From Emydura subglobosa (taxonomy: Eukaryota; Chordata; Testudines; Chelidae): a stretch of DNA of 64,000 nucleotides. Position numbers and translations under genes: made by a program. Positions 12,101 to 24,700 of the stretch are shown in pieces. Location: assembly GCA_007922225.1 (NCBI GenBank), contig ML679966.1, positions 36,522,793 through 36,586,792 on the forward strand, in the 5' to 3' direction. Every line of letters starts with the position of its first letter. Position 1 is the stretch's first letter. Under the pieces are notes generated by a model. It was not told the DNA's origin and did no database searches. It worked only from the letters and a program-made list of their open reading frames with translations.

Positions 12101-15100
12101 AAATGGTTCCTGTCTCGTACTTGTCACTCCTCCATTGCCCTTCTTTTCTAGACAGGCACAGTCTCTCCTCCCTACCAGTCTGTCTCTCTCCACCCCCNNN
12201 NNNNNNNNNNNNNNNNNNNNNNNNNNNNNNNNNNNNNNNNNNNNNNNNNNNNNNNNNNNNNNNNNNNNNNNNNNNNNNNNNNNNNNNNNNNNNNNNNCCC
12301 CCCCCCCCAGCTCCTTGTCTCAATCTAATTATCTCACAGCTCCAATCTGACTCTTGACCCTGCTGCATTCAAATCAAGTATCTTCCTCTATACTGCTAGG
12401 GCTTTAGCAGGAGGAGCATTGAGAGCACAGGAGAGACAGTTTCTTGCTATTCAGTTGCCTGCAGCAGCAATTGCAGGGAAAATTTTGCACCACCCCTTGT
12501 AGCCCAAGGCTGGAGCATGCTCCATTGCTCTGTGAGATGGTGCATGTGCAGTTTAGACAGCATACCGAAACTGTGAGGGGCTAGAGCATGCTCAATACAG
12601 ACAGGAATCTTCAGTGAGTTCAGATGCTAAATTCAATCAAGTCTCTACTAAGTATATACAAATTGCCATTTTTCAGAAGTTTATAATTTAGCCAAATTTG
12701 GTTTGATATTTACAGGGACAGTAAAAGGCAAATCCCTGATACAGAGGCCACGCCCTGCCAAATTTCAAGTGCCTGCTCCACAACATGGGGACACTAGACC
12801 TTATCAAAGAAAAGTCACCACAATTTTTTAACAAGGCAAAATAACATAGTATTTTCTGACCTTGTTCTTTGCAATGGGTGAATGGTTTTGGCTGAAATTT
12901 TCCAAAAATAAAATCAGCTTGAGGCAGACACCTGGTATAGCAAATTTCAGCCCTAGTAGTTGAAGTATGTTACAGTTTCATAGCAAATGAAAATAGGGTC
13001 TTCTAATGGGAGGTTTTGGGTAACCTTAATAGGCAGTGCTCCTAGCCCTGACTATACTAAAGTAATGCCTCAAAGTGGTGGTGTTTGTATTATACTAGTC
13101 CCTAGAGGCCCCAGCTGAAATCAGGTCCTCAGTATAATCTGGCTTTTATACAGCATTTTTCATCAGTGAATCTCAAATCATTTTACAGAGGTCAATATCA
13201 TTATTGCCATTTTACAGCTGGGCTAACTGAGGCACAGAGGGGAAGTGACTTGCCAAAGGTCAACCAGCAGGCCAGTGATACAGTCGGGAATAGAACCCAG
13301 GTCTCCTGTGTCACAGTCCAGTGCTCTAGCCACTAGGTCACTGCAAAATATCATTTAGGGTATTAACTGCAGAAAAGTGACAAATGAAAAAAGTAATTTT
13401 CAGTTTCACTTTTCTGTTTTTTCATTTTTAGGCTAATCAGATAACATTTGTTGTGGTATGTTGACACACATTGCTTCTTCAGTTATTTTAATGTTTTCTT
13501 TTATCTAGGGTCATGACCAAAGTTCCACTCTCGCCCAGCACTCTATTGAGTTGACATTACCCAATCACCATCCCTTTCACAGAGACTTGCTTCGTTATGC
13601 CAAACTGATGGAGTGGCTAAAAAGTACAGATTATGGAAAATATGAAGGGTTAACAAAGGTATGTGACTCAGATATTGGATAAATTCTCTCTAGTGCTGTG
13701 TGTTCCATTATTTTTGTACAAGTGTCTTATTCTCAATTTGAAAGTTAAATTGTGATTTAAAAAAAAAAAAAAAAATCACAGCTCAGTTAGCTGTTTTAAT
13801 CCCTGATTTTTCTTTCCCTACTTTTTTCTTGGTGTTATCTTCATTTACTGTGATACACCGTAAATTCCTGCATGGATAGGTGGTGTTTTTAATCTCTGTA
13901 AAGCACCATACAACGTTATGGCATTACATAAATATTAATAAATGTAAGTACACATTTTTTCCACCATGTCCTAACAGTATACGTAATAAATTTTTTTTTT
14001 AAAAATAACTCTAGTATAAATGGCCTTCCTAGTTCCACAGAACCCACTGTTAATCATTATTTGTTTTTTTCCAAAACACTTTAGGGTATGCTTTTAAAAT
14101 TGAGATTCTGTTTTATTTAATTATTTTTAAAAATTTGGTTTTTAAGTTTTGTACAGGTTTTTCAAAAACATCATGAAGTGAAAAATTAACTACAGATTGT
14201 ACAGAAATTGTACAAGTATAACTGAAGGCAACATTTGGCCCATAATGAGTTTTGCTCTTATTACATACACTATTTTTAAGGCAGATACAGCAGATGCCAA
14301 TTATTAGCCATTCTGATATTGACAAATTTTGGTTATGAGCAACATTTTGCTTGGAACCAATCCAGTCTCATTGACTTTAATGTTAATGGCATTCGGATAT
14401 CAGCACTGTCATACCACTTAATGACCACTTGTTTTTGCCGTACAGCCCCATAGGCCCCCACTTCCTGTGGAAAGCCCCAGATGCAGGCAGGTTTGCATGG
14501 CTGCTGCCAGGGGTGGAAGCACTGGGACATGCTGAGCCTGGGCCCCTGGAGCAGTGCAGGAAGAAAGGCCCAGTGCCTTTGCTTCTTGTGGAAAGCTATG
14601 GCATCTGGGCTGCAGCCCCTCCTCCCTGCTGCTGCCCTGCCTGCAACTCACCCTTCCAGCTTCCCTTCCCATTCTGTAGTGCCGGGCCTCGTGTATTTTC
14701 TCCTGTGTTGGTCGTGGGACCCTAGCCGTAAGGCTGCCCTGTGCTGCAGTTTTGGGCGTGGGCTTTTTGGTTATTAGCAACTTTTTGCTAGGAACTGAGA
14801 GGTTGCTAATAAGCATAATCCATTGTAAATTCATTCAGTGTTAAGTATTAGACTGAATGTAGTAAGTATTAAGAGTTTTAAAGCAGATTCCTAAAAATGG
14901 TTCTGAAAAATTCAGTTGTCTTTCATGTCATATAAGCAGAAGTTGGTTAAATGCCCAGTAGAAGAATCATGTCTTTTAGTATCTTAATTACCTTTTTTAG
15001 AAAGAAAGTAATTTGGTCCCCACTTTAGTGAGCATTCATGTAAATTAGGTAGTGCATGTATGGCCTATTCGACAATTTTTGTACAGAGACTGTGGTAAAT

Positions 15101-15736
15101 TCCTAGAACATTTTCATACATTTTATGTATACTTGAAAGGTATTTGATATTCTTCTTTGGCGTCCTATTTTAATTTTCCCTCATTCCTTCAAATTGTTTG
15201 AATGTGTCTGTAAGCTAAAGTTAGGGATATACTCAGAAAACAGTCCTTTGATTGGAATGCTTTCTTTTGAAGCTTTGTAGTTAAAGTAGTGCTTTTGAAT
15301 AATTAATATAATATTCAAATGAGCAAATAAATCAATAACATTTCTGTCTAACTGTGAGTTCAATGATTATTAGTGATGTAACTTAAAATGTAATGAATTA
15401 TTTAGGTTTTTTCATGAGAATGAAAGTAAGTAACCTGTGGCTGCCTGGAATACTTATTTTGTGCTTGTAATATGTTTTTTGATAGAAATAATAAAATGCA
15501 GTAACTTTCAAGAACTAAAACTAGATTTCCCCACTATAACACTGGCTTGTGGCTATTGAAAACTTATTATGCTTTATGATCTAATTTGTTTGACATGATT
15601 ACAGAGAAATAATAGTAAAAATGGACTGAACACTGTTGTGAAAAGTAGTAGTAGTTACCATTGTATAGCAACTTTGGAAAAGGGCTGAATTCCTACTGCT
15701 ATTTCTTCTATTAGACAAAATAGAGGGTAATGGGAT

Positions 15737-15771
<35 letters not shown>

Positions 15772-18700
15772 TATGCTCTTGTATGGGCACACATACAATC
15801 CTAACTATAGGCATTTGTGTGCCCTTCTTGTTTTGCACATATGGTTTAGTAGGGAAAGGGCATATGCATTTATTCTTCCAATATGTTCTTGTTATATTTC
15901 TGCACTGATAGTTAGGAATGGATTAGCAATTTATGGAGGGATTTATGGACTCTTTATATCAAGTGACTGAGTGAAGAAAATATGAAAATAAATACCTACA
16001 GAAGCCACTTCCATTTGTGTTGCTGAGTAAGAAATTAAGATTCTTATACAGCAAATGAGAATTAAATCACAATCACAGTCAAATAATTTATACTTTAGTT
16101 GTGAGACACTTCTTGCTTTTGAAATTTAAACTTCTCAACAGTGCAAGCCAAAATTAAAGCAAGTGCACAGTAAAGAAGATATATACAACAAATAAAGAGC
16201 CAGAATCACTGAATCTGGTGGCAGGGGGTGGAATTTACAACAGCTTGAGCTCTCTTGGCTTTCGGTTTCTCAGCAGGGATTCACCCTGAGGGAGGGCAAA
16301 CTTTCAGTGTATTTGACTGGGGAGTACTTCTTTTTATTTGCTGTTAGAGGCTAAGTAAGAGCCCCATTAGCAGAGGCTGTAGAGGGGCTGAGTTGAATTA
16401 TCATGTCCCTCTGCCACTCTGGTCACCACCAATAACTATGGGCTGTGCTGGCCATTTATACTCTCACTATGGAGGGGAGGCTGCAGCATTCCTCTGATTT
16501 GTTGTTTCATTGCCTCTGCTAGACCTAAGGAATTATGCAAGGCACAAAGAGCATTATCCTGTTCATTTTATTTGCAGGTTGCCATTTATAATTCTGGATT
16601 ATTGCATTTGTTCAGATTATAGTATATACGCTAAACTGATTTTGTTTCTCATTTAAGAATTACATGGATTATTTATCACGGCTGTATGAAAGAGAAATAA
16701 AAGATTTCTTTGAAGTTGCCAAGATTAAGATGACAGGCACAACCAAAGAAGGAAAAAAGTTTGGTAAGCTTCCAAGAGACACATACCTTTGCTTTAGTAT
16801 TTTTTGTTTGTGTTGTAATAAATATTTATGGCAAATCATCCAGTGCCAACTTTGTAAAAGACTGTTCTGTGCCTGAACTGGAAAGATGCTACATTTGGCA
16901 GACAAGGTGGAAGTTGGAGGACAAATATAGATAGGATAATCAAATGTATTAGGTACACAAAGTGCAGTCTTCCCAAAGGCCTGATCCTGCAGAAGCCCTC
17001 TGTGTGACACTTGCAATAAATTAAATAGGAGTTGAATGAGATGAAGAATGAGGCATGAACACTCTATACTTCACTGTGAGTGCAGATCACTGTTTGAGAC
17101 TTGAGAACACATTTATTGTTTTAAAAACTTTATTTAGTGAGATTTTAACACTGGAGCAAATTTGGGGAAAAATGTTATCCTAAGAAAACTGTTTGGGCAG
17201 TATTTTTGTTAATTATGCTACTGAGAGATTTGTATTTTAATAAGTACTTATGAGGGATTTTGAGGAAGCTAACTTAAACACTAATTCTGCCAGTGGTGAT
17301 GTACATGCATGGGCTTAAAAGGGAGCTATGTATATGCATCTGAGATTGGAAATTGTATTTAATTCATCCTTGTAGATTTTTCCTTTGATGGGTTCATGTA
17401 TCCTCTTTTGGAAAAAAGGAGTTCATGCATGCATGTGAAAGGGAAACTATTCCAAAAATAACATTGGTAACTAGCAGCAAATAATAAGGAAAAACATGTG
17501 AACTGTAGATAGATTAGTATATAAACTGTACTGTATTTTAATATTTGGTATAGACATATGGCCTTTAATCTCCCATCATTTTACAATTAAAATAAACGAA
17601 TGCAATTAATTCTGCTTTCTCTGTTTTAATATAGTGATTTATATCTTTGATGCAATGTTCCATATGATGTATTCCATTAGTTAATATGCCTAAATATGCC
17701 ATGACAGATGATTGGTTCCCTAGAGTTTTCAGAAGAGCTTGGGGCAGCAGGACTCCTGAAATCTTGAAGTGTTAACTTACCCTATTGATCACTTGTTTAA
17801 AATAAATAAAATACCCAACTTGCCTCTTAAAATAACCCTATATTTTTTTCCATTATTTTTTACTATCCTCTGGGGATTCACTTTGGGAGGAAGTAATATT
17901 ACCCATAGTAATTATGTTCTTAACTTATGACATGTTACTTGTGAACTGTGGATAGTAGATCTTTGTTTTAGAGGAAGTGTTATTCACATATGTAAATTAA
18001 AAAGATCCAAGAAAATTTCTATAAGATTCATATCTTTATGTAAACTTAGAGTACATTTTTTTTAAAGCCTAGCAATCTTTTCAGTCTATTAAGAGAGTGG
18101 AGAAACTTTCTACCAATTTACCTAATGTAAGAATAATTACTTTTGTAACCGTTCTACTTAACATAGACATATTTTTATAGCTTTTCATGTAGCAAAACAA
18201 AAGGCCTTTTAAATGTTAGCTGATTTTTTTTAAATGAATGTAAAAACACATTTAACAATGCTGAATTAAAAAGACCTGTGCATTTGAGGAAGTTAGTGCA
18301 TATTCCTAGAAGATGTTTTTTTTTATTTTAATGTGCACGTCTTTAAAATGAAAAAATTACCATGTAAGGAACACATGCATACTTTTTACAGAGTATAATG
18401 TCAGGGATTAGACACTGCCAGTCTTTGAGCTATGTTGGTGTTTTCTTGCCTTTTGTTTCTTTGTAGTTTCTGAAATGAAACTTCAGTTTGAGCAACTCAA
18501 ACACGGAGTCTGCAAGGAGAATTATTTTGGTGCTGTGTACTAGTGGAAGGCTCTTTTTTTTTTTGGCACACAGTCTCAAACAAAAAAAGAGCAGTAAACT
18601 TCTGGGTCAGGGGATGCAGTGCAGATTCTTGCCTTAACGGGACATACTTTTCTTCCACTGTTGAAGCAAGAATCTTGTTACCTTCAGTGCATTTAAATAC

Positions 18701-21700
18701 AATGAGCTGGAGGTGGGAAAGAATCCTAGAATTTTAGAAATTTATGGCTGGAAGGGATCTCATGAAGTCCAGCTCCTTGTGCTGTGGTAGGAGCAAGTAA
18801 ACCTAGATCATCCCTGACAGGTGTTTGTCCAACAGGTTTTTAAAAGATATCAATGATGGAGACTCCATAACCTCCCTTGGAAGCCTATTCTAGTGCTTAA
18901 CTACCTTTACAGTTAGAAAGTTTTTCCTAATATCTAACTTAAATCTCTCTTGCTGCAGATTAAGCCCATTACTTCTTGTCCTACCTTCAGTGGACATGGA
19001 AAACAATTGATCACCATCCTCTTTATAACAGCTCATACACAACATGTTGGAAGACTATTATCAAATCCCCAGCTCAGTCTTCTTTACTCAAGACTAAACT
19101 TGCCCTCTTTTCACAACCTTTCCTCAGAGGTCAGGTTTTCTAAACCTTTTATCATTTTTGTTGCTCTACTCTGGACTCTTTCCAGTTTGTCCACATCCTT
19201 CCTAAACTGTGGTGCCCAGAGCTGGACACAGTACTCCAGTTGGAGTCTCACCAGTGCTGAGTAGAGCAGGACAGTTACCTCCCATGTCTTACATTCAACA
19301 CTCCTGTTAATACACCCCAGAATATTAGCCTTTTTTGAAGCTGATGAATCATATTCAATTTGTGGTCCATCATAAACCCTGGATCCTTTTCAGTAGTACT
19401 ACCACCTACACAGTTATTCCCCATTTTGTAGTTGTGCATTTGATTTTTCCTTCCTAAGTACAGTACTTTGCACTAGTTTTTTATTAAATTTCATCTTGTT
19501 GAATTCAGACCAATTCTCCAATTTATCAAGGTCATTTTGATTTTTCAACCTGTCCTCCAAAGTGCTTGCAAACCCTCTGTTTGGTGTCAGCTGCAAATTT
19601 TATAAGCATACTCTCTACTCCATTATCCAAGTCATTAATGAAAATATTGAATAGTATCAGATCCAGGAATGACCCTTGTAGATCTCCACTAGATATGCCC
19701 TCCCAATTTGGCAGCAAACCATTGATGACTCCTCCTTTGAGTACTATCTTTTTAATGCTAATATTTAATGTACCATGTAACAGCATGTCTTACCTACCAG
19801 ACGATACTTCCATAGCAGCCCCACCATTTACATTCCTTTGTCCAAGGGTGCTCCTTGGCTATATTTCTTCATTCTGCAGCGCCAGTCTTTGGGGTTGGGG
19901 ATTAGGAGGCCTGTGAAGAAACCAAATATCCGGTGCTGTAGTAAAATAAAATAGTGTAGATAAAAATTAAGCTGGAATTAAATTTGAGTCTGACATCCTA
20001 AAACTGTCTGCATTGATGCCGAGTTGAGAACTCTATATTGAAAAGTATTTTCATATACACATTTGCAGCATTTGAAAGTAAATACCCATCTTCTTAAAAT
20101 AGAACCAGCTTGCCCGCTCTACTCTGCGGTGGTGGTTCTTCCAGGGATTGTACACCTATACATTCCACTGTTGGTGTATATGTGCCCAGTGCATTCGAGT
20201 CAGAGACTTTTGCCAGCAGTATTACTGGTGCACGTGCTTTTGCTCTCTTTGAGCTCTCAGGTGAGGGCATAAAAGGGGCATGTCTTCTGCCTTCATCTCA
20301 GTTGCTTCTCACCACCCATGACAAGAGTTGGTGCTTCCTATAGCATTTGCTTCAATAGCCAGCTTTTAGAAATGTTTCGTGTGTATGTGTAGTTGTATAG
20401 TTAGTATATGGTATAGTATAGTTCAGTTGTTAGTTACAGTTCATACTAGTATCTGGAGGATTTTATTGTGGAAAAAAATCTTCAGGTTTTAAATACCCTG
20501 CTATGTGTAGGGCTGTTATCCTTGTTACGGATAGGCACTAAAGCTGTTTGATTTGTTTTGATAAGTGTTATGTGAGGGACATATGCCCTATTTGTACCTC
20601 CTTCCCTGCCAGGACTGAAAAACAGACAGTTGTCTTAAGTTTTGCCAATCTGACATGTGCTTGAGCCAAGACCCGATCATGACTTAGGGTACTCTGAATC
20701 AACCTGGAACGCCTCTTAGCTGCTTCTGAGTTGAAGCACAAGTCTCTTATTTGTCTGGTTCAGCACATTCTGACTTTGATAAGACTTCTAAGTCTTCTCC
20801 CAGAAGATTGTTTGGTAACTCCTCTGTTGTCAGTTCGAGGTTTCACAGATCTAAGCACTCACCAGTCCTGTCTGAGGTGACACTGTTGACTCTGGCTCTG
20901 TCCTCATCTGTTCTGTTTTTTTCTCAGCATATTCAATGTACTTCAGCTTCACCAGCACAATTGGCACCTGTATGCTTACCTGAGATGCCTTCTACTCCCA
21001 GGCTTTCTTGGCAGCAAGGAATCTTCTTTGTTTTTCCCTATCTGACTCTTCTTTGCTGCAGCTGACTCCAGGACGTACACTGCTGATGCATGCGACTCAG
21101 CTGACATACCCGGCAGCAACAATGCACTTGGCTCCATTCATGCACTCAATGTTGGTGATTTACTCAGCACGGACAACTCATCCAACACTGATTGACACAC
21201 TCTGTGGGTATGCCTGAATTGCTGATCTTTGTTGGCTTTCCAGCCATTGCAACTATTGCTTTTTTGGAATCTGGCATTTTTCTGATACCTAGGCCACCTA
21301 AAACCCCAATGAGAGCTGCTCCCTGTCAGTCCTCCGAGATCCTTCATATCTCCCTACAGGCTTCTTGCTCTCAGACCTAGAGACCAAGACTGGTTCCATA
21401 CAAGGAATTTGCAGCTTTGGGGTCCCTAACCGTGGATGGCTCAGTCTATACAATATCCTCCATGGCTGTATTAGTCTTTAGCTGCTCCAAGAGACTCCAG
21501 ATCCAGTCTCCTTCTCTTTCGAGGAGGAAGTCATCTCCTTTCTCAGTACAAGAGGTAACATCTCAGCATTCTCTTGCCATCCCCCAGCCTGCTGTGATGA
21601 AATCCGTGGAGGAGGGAGAATTATTAAAGGAACGTTTTTGGTGTTTCTGCCTATATTTTTCCTTCTTTACTGGATGAAGTGGTTACTCGATAGTCATCTT

Positions 21701-24700
21701 CTCCCTTCAGCCCCAAGGATTTTAAAGTTTTCCAAGATCTCATGAGGAAGATAGCTACTTCTCAAGGAGTCTAGATGTGGACTCTGCCAGAAAATCTGCA
21801 CACCCTCTTTGATATTTTGCAGGATTGCTTCCCCAGCAAAGGTGCTTTGTCACACTCTGGCCTCTATGCCTTCTACAGTCAAGTAAGTGGACATGCAATA
21901 CTAGGTCCCTCAGCAAGATTGAGTATTTCTTTACTCATCTGGTTCCTGATTCCTTGTAACCACAGCCGCAAATGAACAGTCTCACCAATTGTATCCTAAA
22001 TCTACTCCAAAGGAACAGGGGTTTAAGAAACTGGATTTATATGGTTGTAAACGTTATTCTACTCCCATGCTGCAAATGAGAGTTGGCAATTACCAGGCTT
22101 TTAGGTCAAATCACAATATGGTTAATTTTCTGCTATTTCTAAGTTTGCTGATAAATTACCATAGGAATTTAGAGACAAGTTTCTACCTTTGGTTACCAAG
22201 GGCCATCTGTTACAACGCAAACATCCCTTCAGGTAGCAATAGATTCGGTTGATACTACCTCGTGTTCCATGGCCACTGCAGTCTGTATGTGGCGTTCTTC
22301 CTGGCTGCAGGCTTCTGGCATTCCAAAGGTGCTGCAGAGTACAATAGAAGGTTTACCTTTCAAGGAGTCTAATCTGTTTTCTGCACAGACAATGCTGTGC
22401 ACACACCAAAAGACTGTTGTGCAATCCTTCGCTCATTAGGATTTTACACCCTGGCTACAAAAAGGAAATAGCTTAGGCCACAATCTTATTCTAGATCCTC
22501 TGTTCATCAGAAGCCTCAGTATACCCCAAAAAGAGGTCAAGACCTCTTCAATGTCACCAGCCATCTTCTGCTGTAGTAGGCCCTTCTTACCAGTCATCTG
22601 CGACTTCAGAGCAGTCATTTCTGATTTTTTTGATCGAGGACAACACACTGATATCTACTCCCTTTGAATCATGCCTGTCCCTTTTTTACTGTGTTTGGGA
22701 AAGCATCGTGTCTGACAAGTGGGTAGTCAGCATAGAGCAGTGTTTCTCAATTGGTGTTCCGCGGGAACACTGTTAGGGTTCCGAGAGCAGCTGCTTTCTG
22801 TGCTGCCGAAAAAGGGAAGATGTCTCGGATTTTCCGGCGGAGAGTATCCAGTGTAAGTGTAGTTTAAGAAAGAAATGCTGACTTTTGCCTATTTCGACAT
22901 TTGAAGACTGTTAAGAGTTTGGGGAGTTCTGCAATTATTTATGGAGTTCAAAAGGGTTCCGTGGCCAAATTTAATTGAGAAACACTGGCATAGAGGAAAA
23001 GGCTTCTACTCCTGGTAATTCCTGGTCACAAAGAAATCTGGTGGCTTCTACTCTATTCTAGAGCTAAAAAAGCAGAACTATTTCATCAAGAAAATCAACT
23101 TCAGAATTGTCATTCTCACTGCTGTTATCCCTTCCATGGAGACCGGTAATGCTGCCCTGGATTTACAAGACACATACTTTCATGTGGTAATATACCCTGG
23201 CCACAGGAAGAACATTCAATTTGTGGTGGGCATCAATGATTACCAATACATACAATAGACTAAAGGGAAGCATCATCTTCAGCCCCGAGGGTCTTCACCA
23301 AGTGCATGTTGGTGGTAGCTGCTCATCTCCATCATCTAGGTATTCAAATATTCCCTTACCTGGATTATTGGCTGGTTCAGGAAGCATCGAGCAACCAGAA
23401 CAGCATCCTTGTCATCACACAAGTGTTCTTCTGTCTGGGCCTGAAATTAAATTAAATTAAATTAAATTAAATTCTGTTCCCAGAACTGATAGTGACTCTG
23501 GTTACAGATTTGTCTACCAAAGGCTGGGGTGCCTGTCTTGGACATCTTCAGACATGCTCTTTGATCACTTTAGGAAGTTTCCCTCCACATAAATATACTG
23601 GAGCTCAGGGCTGTTGTCAGGCCTGTGAGATTTATTTCCAACATCCAGAACCAGATGGTACAAGTTCTTACAGACAACACCTCTGCCATGTTTTCCCTGA
23701 AAAAGCAGGGAGGCGCAAGATTGTCTCAACTGTGTTTACTTAAAGTGGTGCAAAGGAATGGTGAGGGAGACGGCACATATGCCCCTTTTATGCCGTCACC
23801 TGAGAGCATGAGGTGAGCAGGAGTTGAATGTGTATGCACAACACATATGGAAGAACAATAGTTACTGTATAGGTAAGTAACCATTTGGATTTTTGCAACT
23901 GTAGCTTAAATTTATGCTTGCCAGGTAGGCATGTAAAAGGTTAGCCATTTAAATAGTAATCAGCTGTTTAAAGGTTTTAAATATCTGCTTACTGTTTAAA
24001 GACGGCAGCTGGGCTGACTCTTGCTGGTGGGGAAGCACAGAGCCCAGCAATGCTCCCCAAGCAGGGGGAGAGGCGTGGAGCCCGGCGGGTGGCAAGCTGT
24101 GGCAGGGAGGATCCCAGCGCAGAGGGGGGAGGAGGGTGAGTCGCAGCTGGGCTCCGCTCCCTGCAAGCGAGGGGGGAAAGGAGGAGGCGCATGGAGCCCA
24201 GAACCAGGGGTGCGGGGTCAGCTACAGCTGGGCTGTGCTCGGCTTGGCTCAGCTCCCCGCCAGTGAGAGCTGTCCAGCCACTGGTGGGGACCCACAGCTA
24301 GGCAGGTCTCACTTGGCAATGAGGAGTCGAGTCCAGCAGGGCTCCCCCTCACCCTGCTAGCATTTAACCATTTAAGCATTCTATTTTTAGAACATTTAAA
24401 TGGATTTTTAATTAAACTAATTTTTACATCCCTATTGCCAAGAATTGTTGGATCGTACGAAATTTTGTTTCTAGCGAATGTGTGCAAGTGCTTTCCAGTG
24501 GTGAACTTAAAATCATTTACCACAAACACAGGGAAATATAATCCTGTCACAGGGTACTCTGAATTTCTTATTTAAAATCAGTTTTGTGCTTGAGGAAGCT
24601 GCTTATTTTTTTCAGAGACCAACAGGATATTCAGGTTAAACCTTTTAAAAATAATTTGCATCTTTTATGTTAATGTTTTATGTAAATATTTTTGTTGGTA

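Larger units (their letters stand above)
13659..16657 (+). other. EXOC1 intron 6
   Basis: 3 kb. Holds an A17 run at about 13759-13775, a GC-rich block bounded by direct repeats (14331-14796) and a TG repeat (15738-15768). Otherwise plain AT-rich sequence; I see nothing in 14840-15720 or 15780-16650. Confidence 0.6.
20131..23882 (+). mobile_element. DIRS-type retrotransposon with inverted termini, degenerate
   Basis: The left terminus (GGTTCTTCCAGG, 20142 on) and right terminus (ending GTTACTGTATAGGTAAGTAA) are inverted relative to each other; CTCTCAGGTGAGGGCATAAA at 20254 recurs inverted at 23780-23806 with one mismatch in 27. This pattern with no target duplication is typical of DIRS elements. 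The interior has gag-like serine-rich sequence (about 20750-21700), a reverse transcriptase segment and an RNase H segment, all broken by frameshifts. The RNase H part runs almost directly into the right terminus, so the tyrosine recombinase gene is missing. A hAT element is inserted at 22738-22987. Confidence 0.85.

Noticed and set aside
11652..12368. Proline/serine-rich open frames around the N run
   Set aside because: Translation of C/T repeats; part of the frame is N.
14418..14834. Open frames of about 100-138 codons in the GC-rich block
   Set aside because: Several frames on both strands are open at once; no protein family recognised.
22738..22987. Possible SINE with tRNA promoter
   Set aside because: No A and B boxes; TIRs and 8-bp duplication identify it as hAT.
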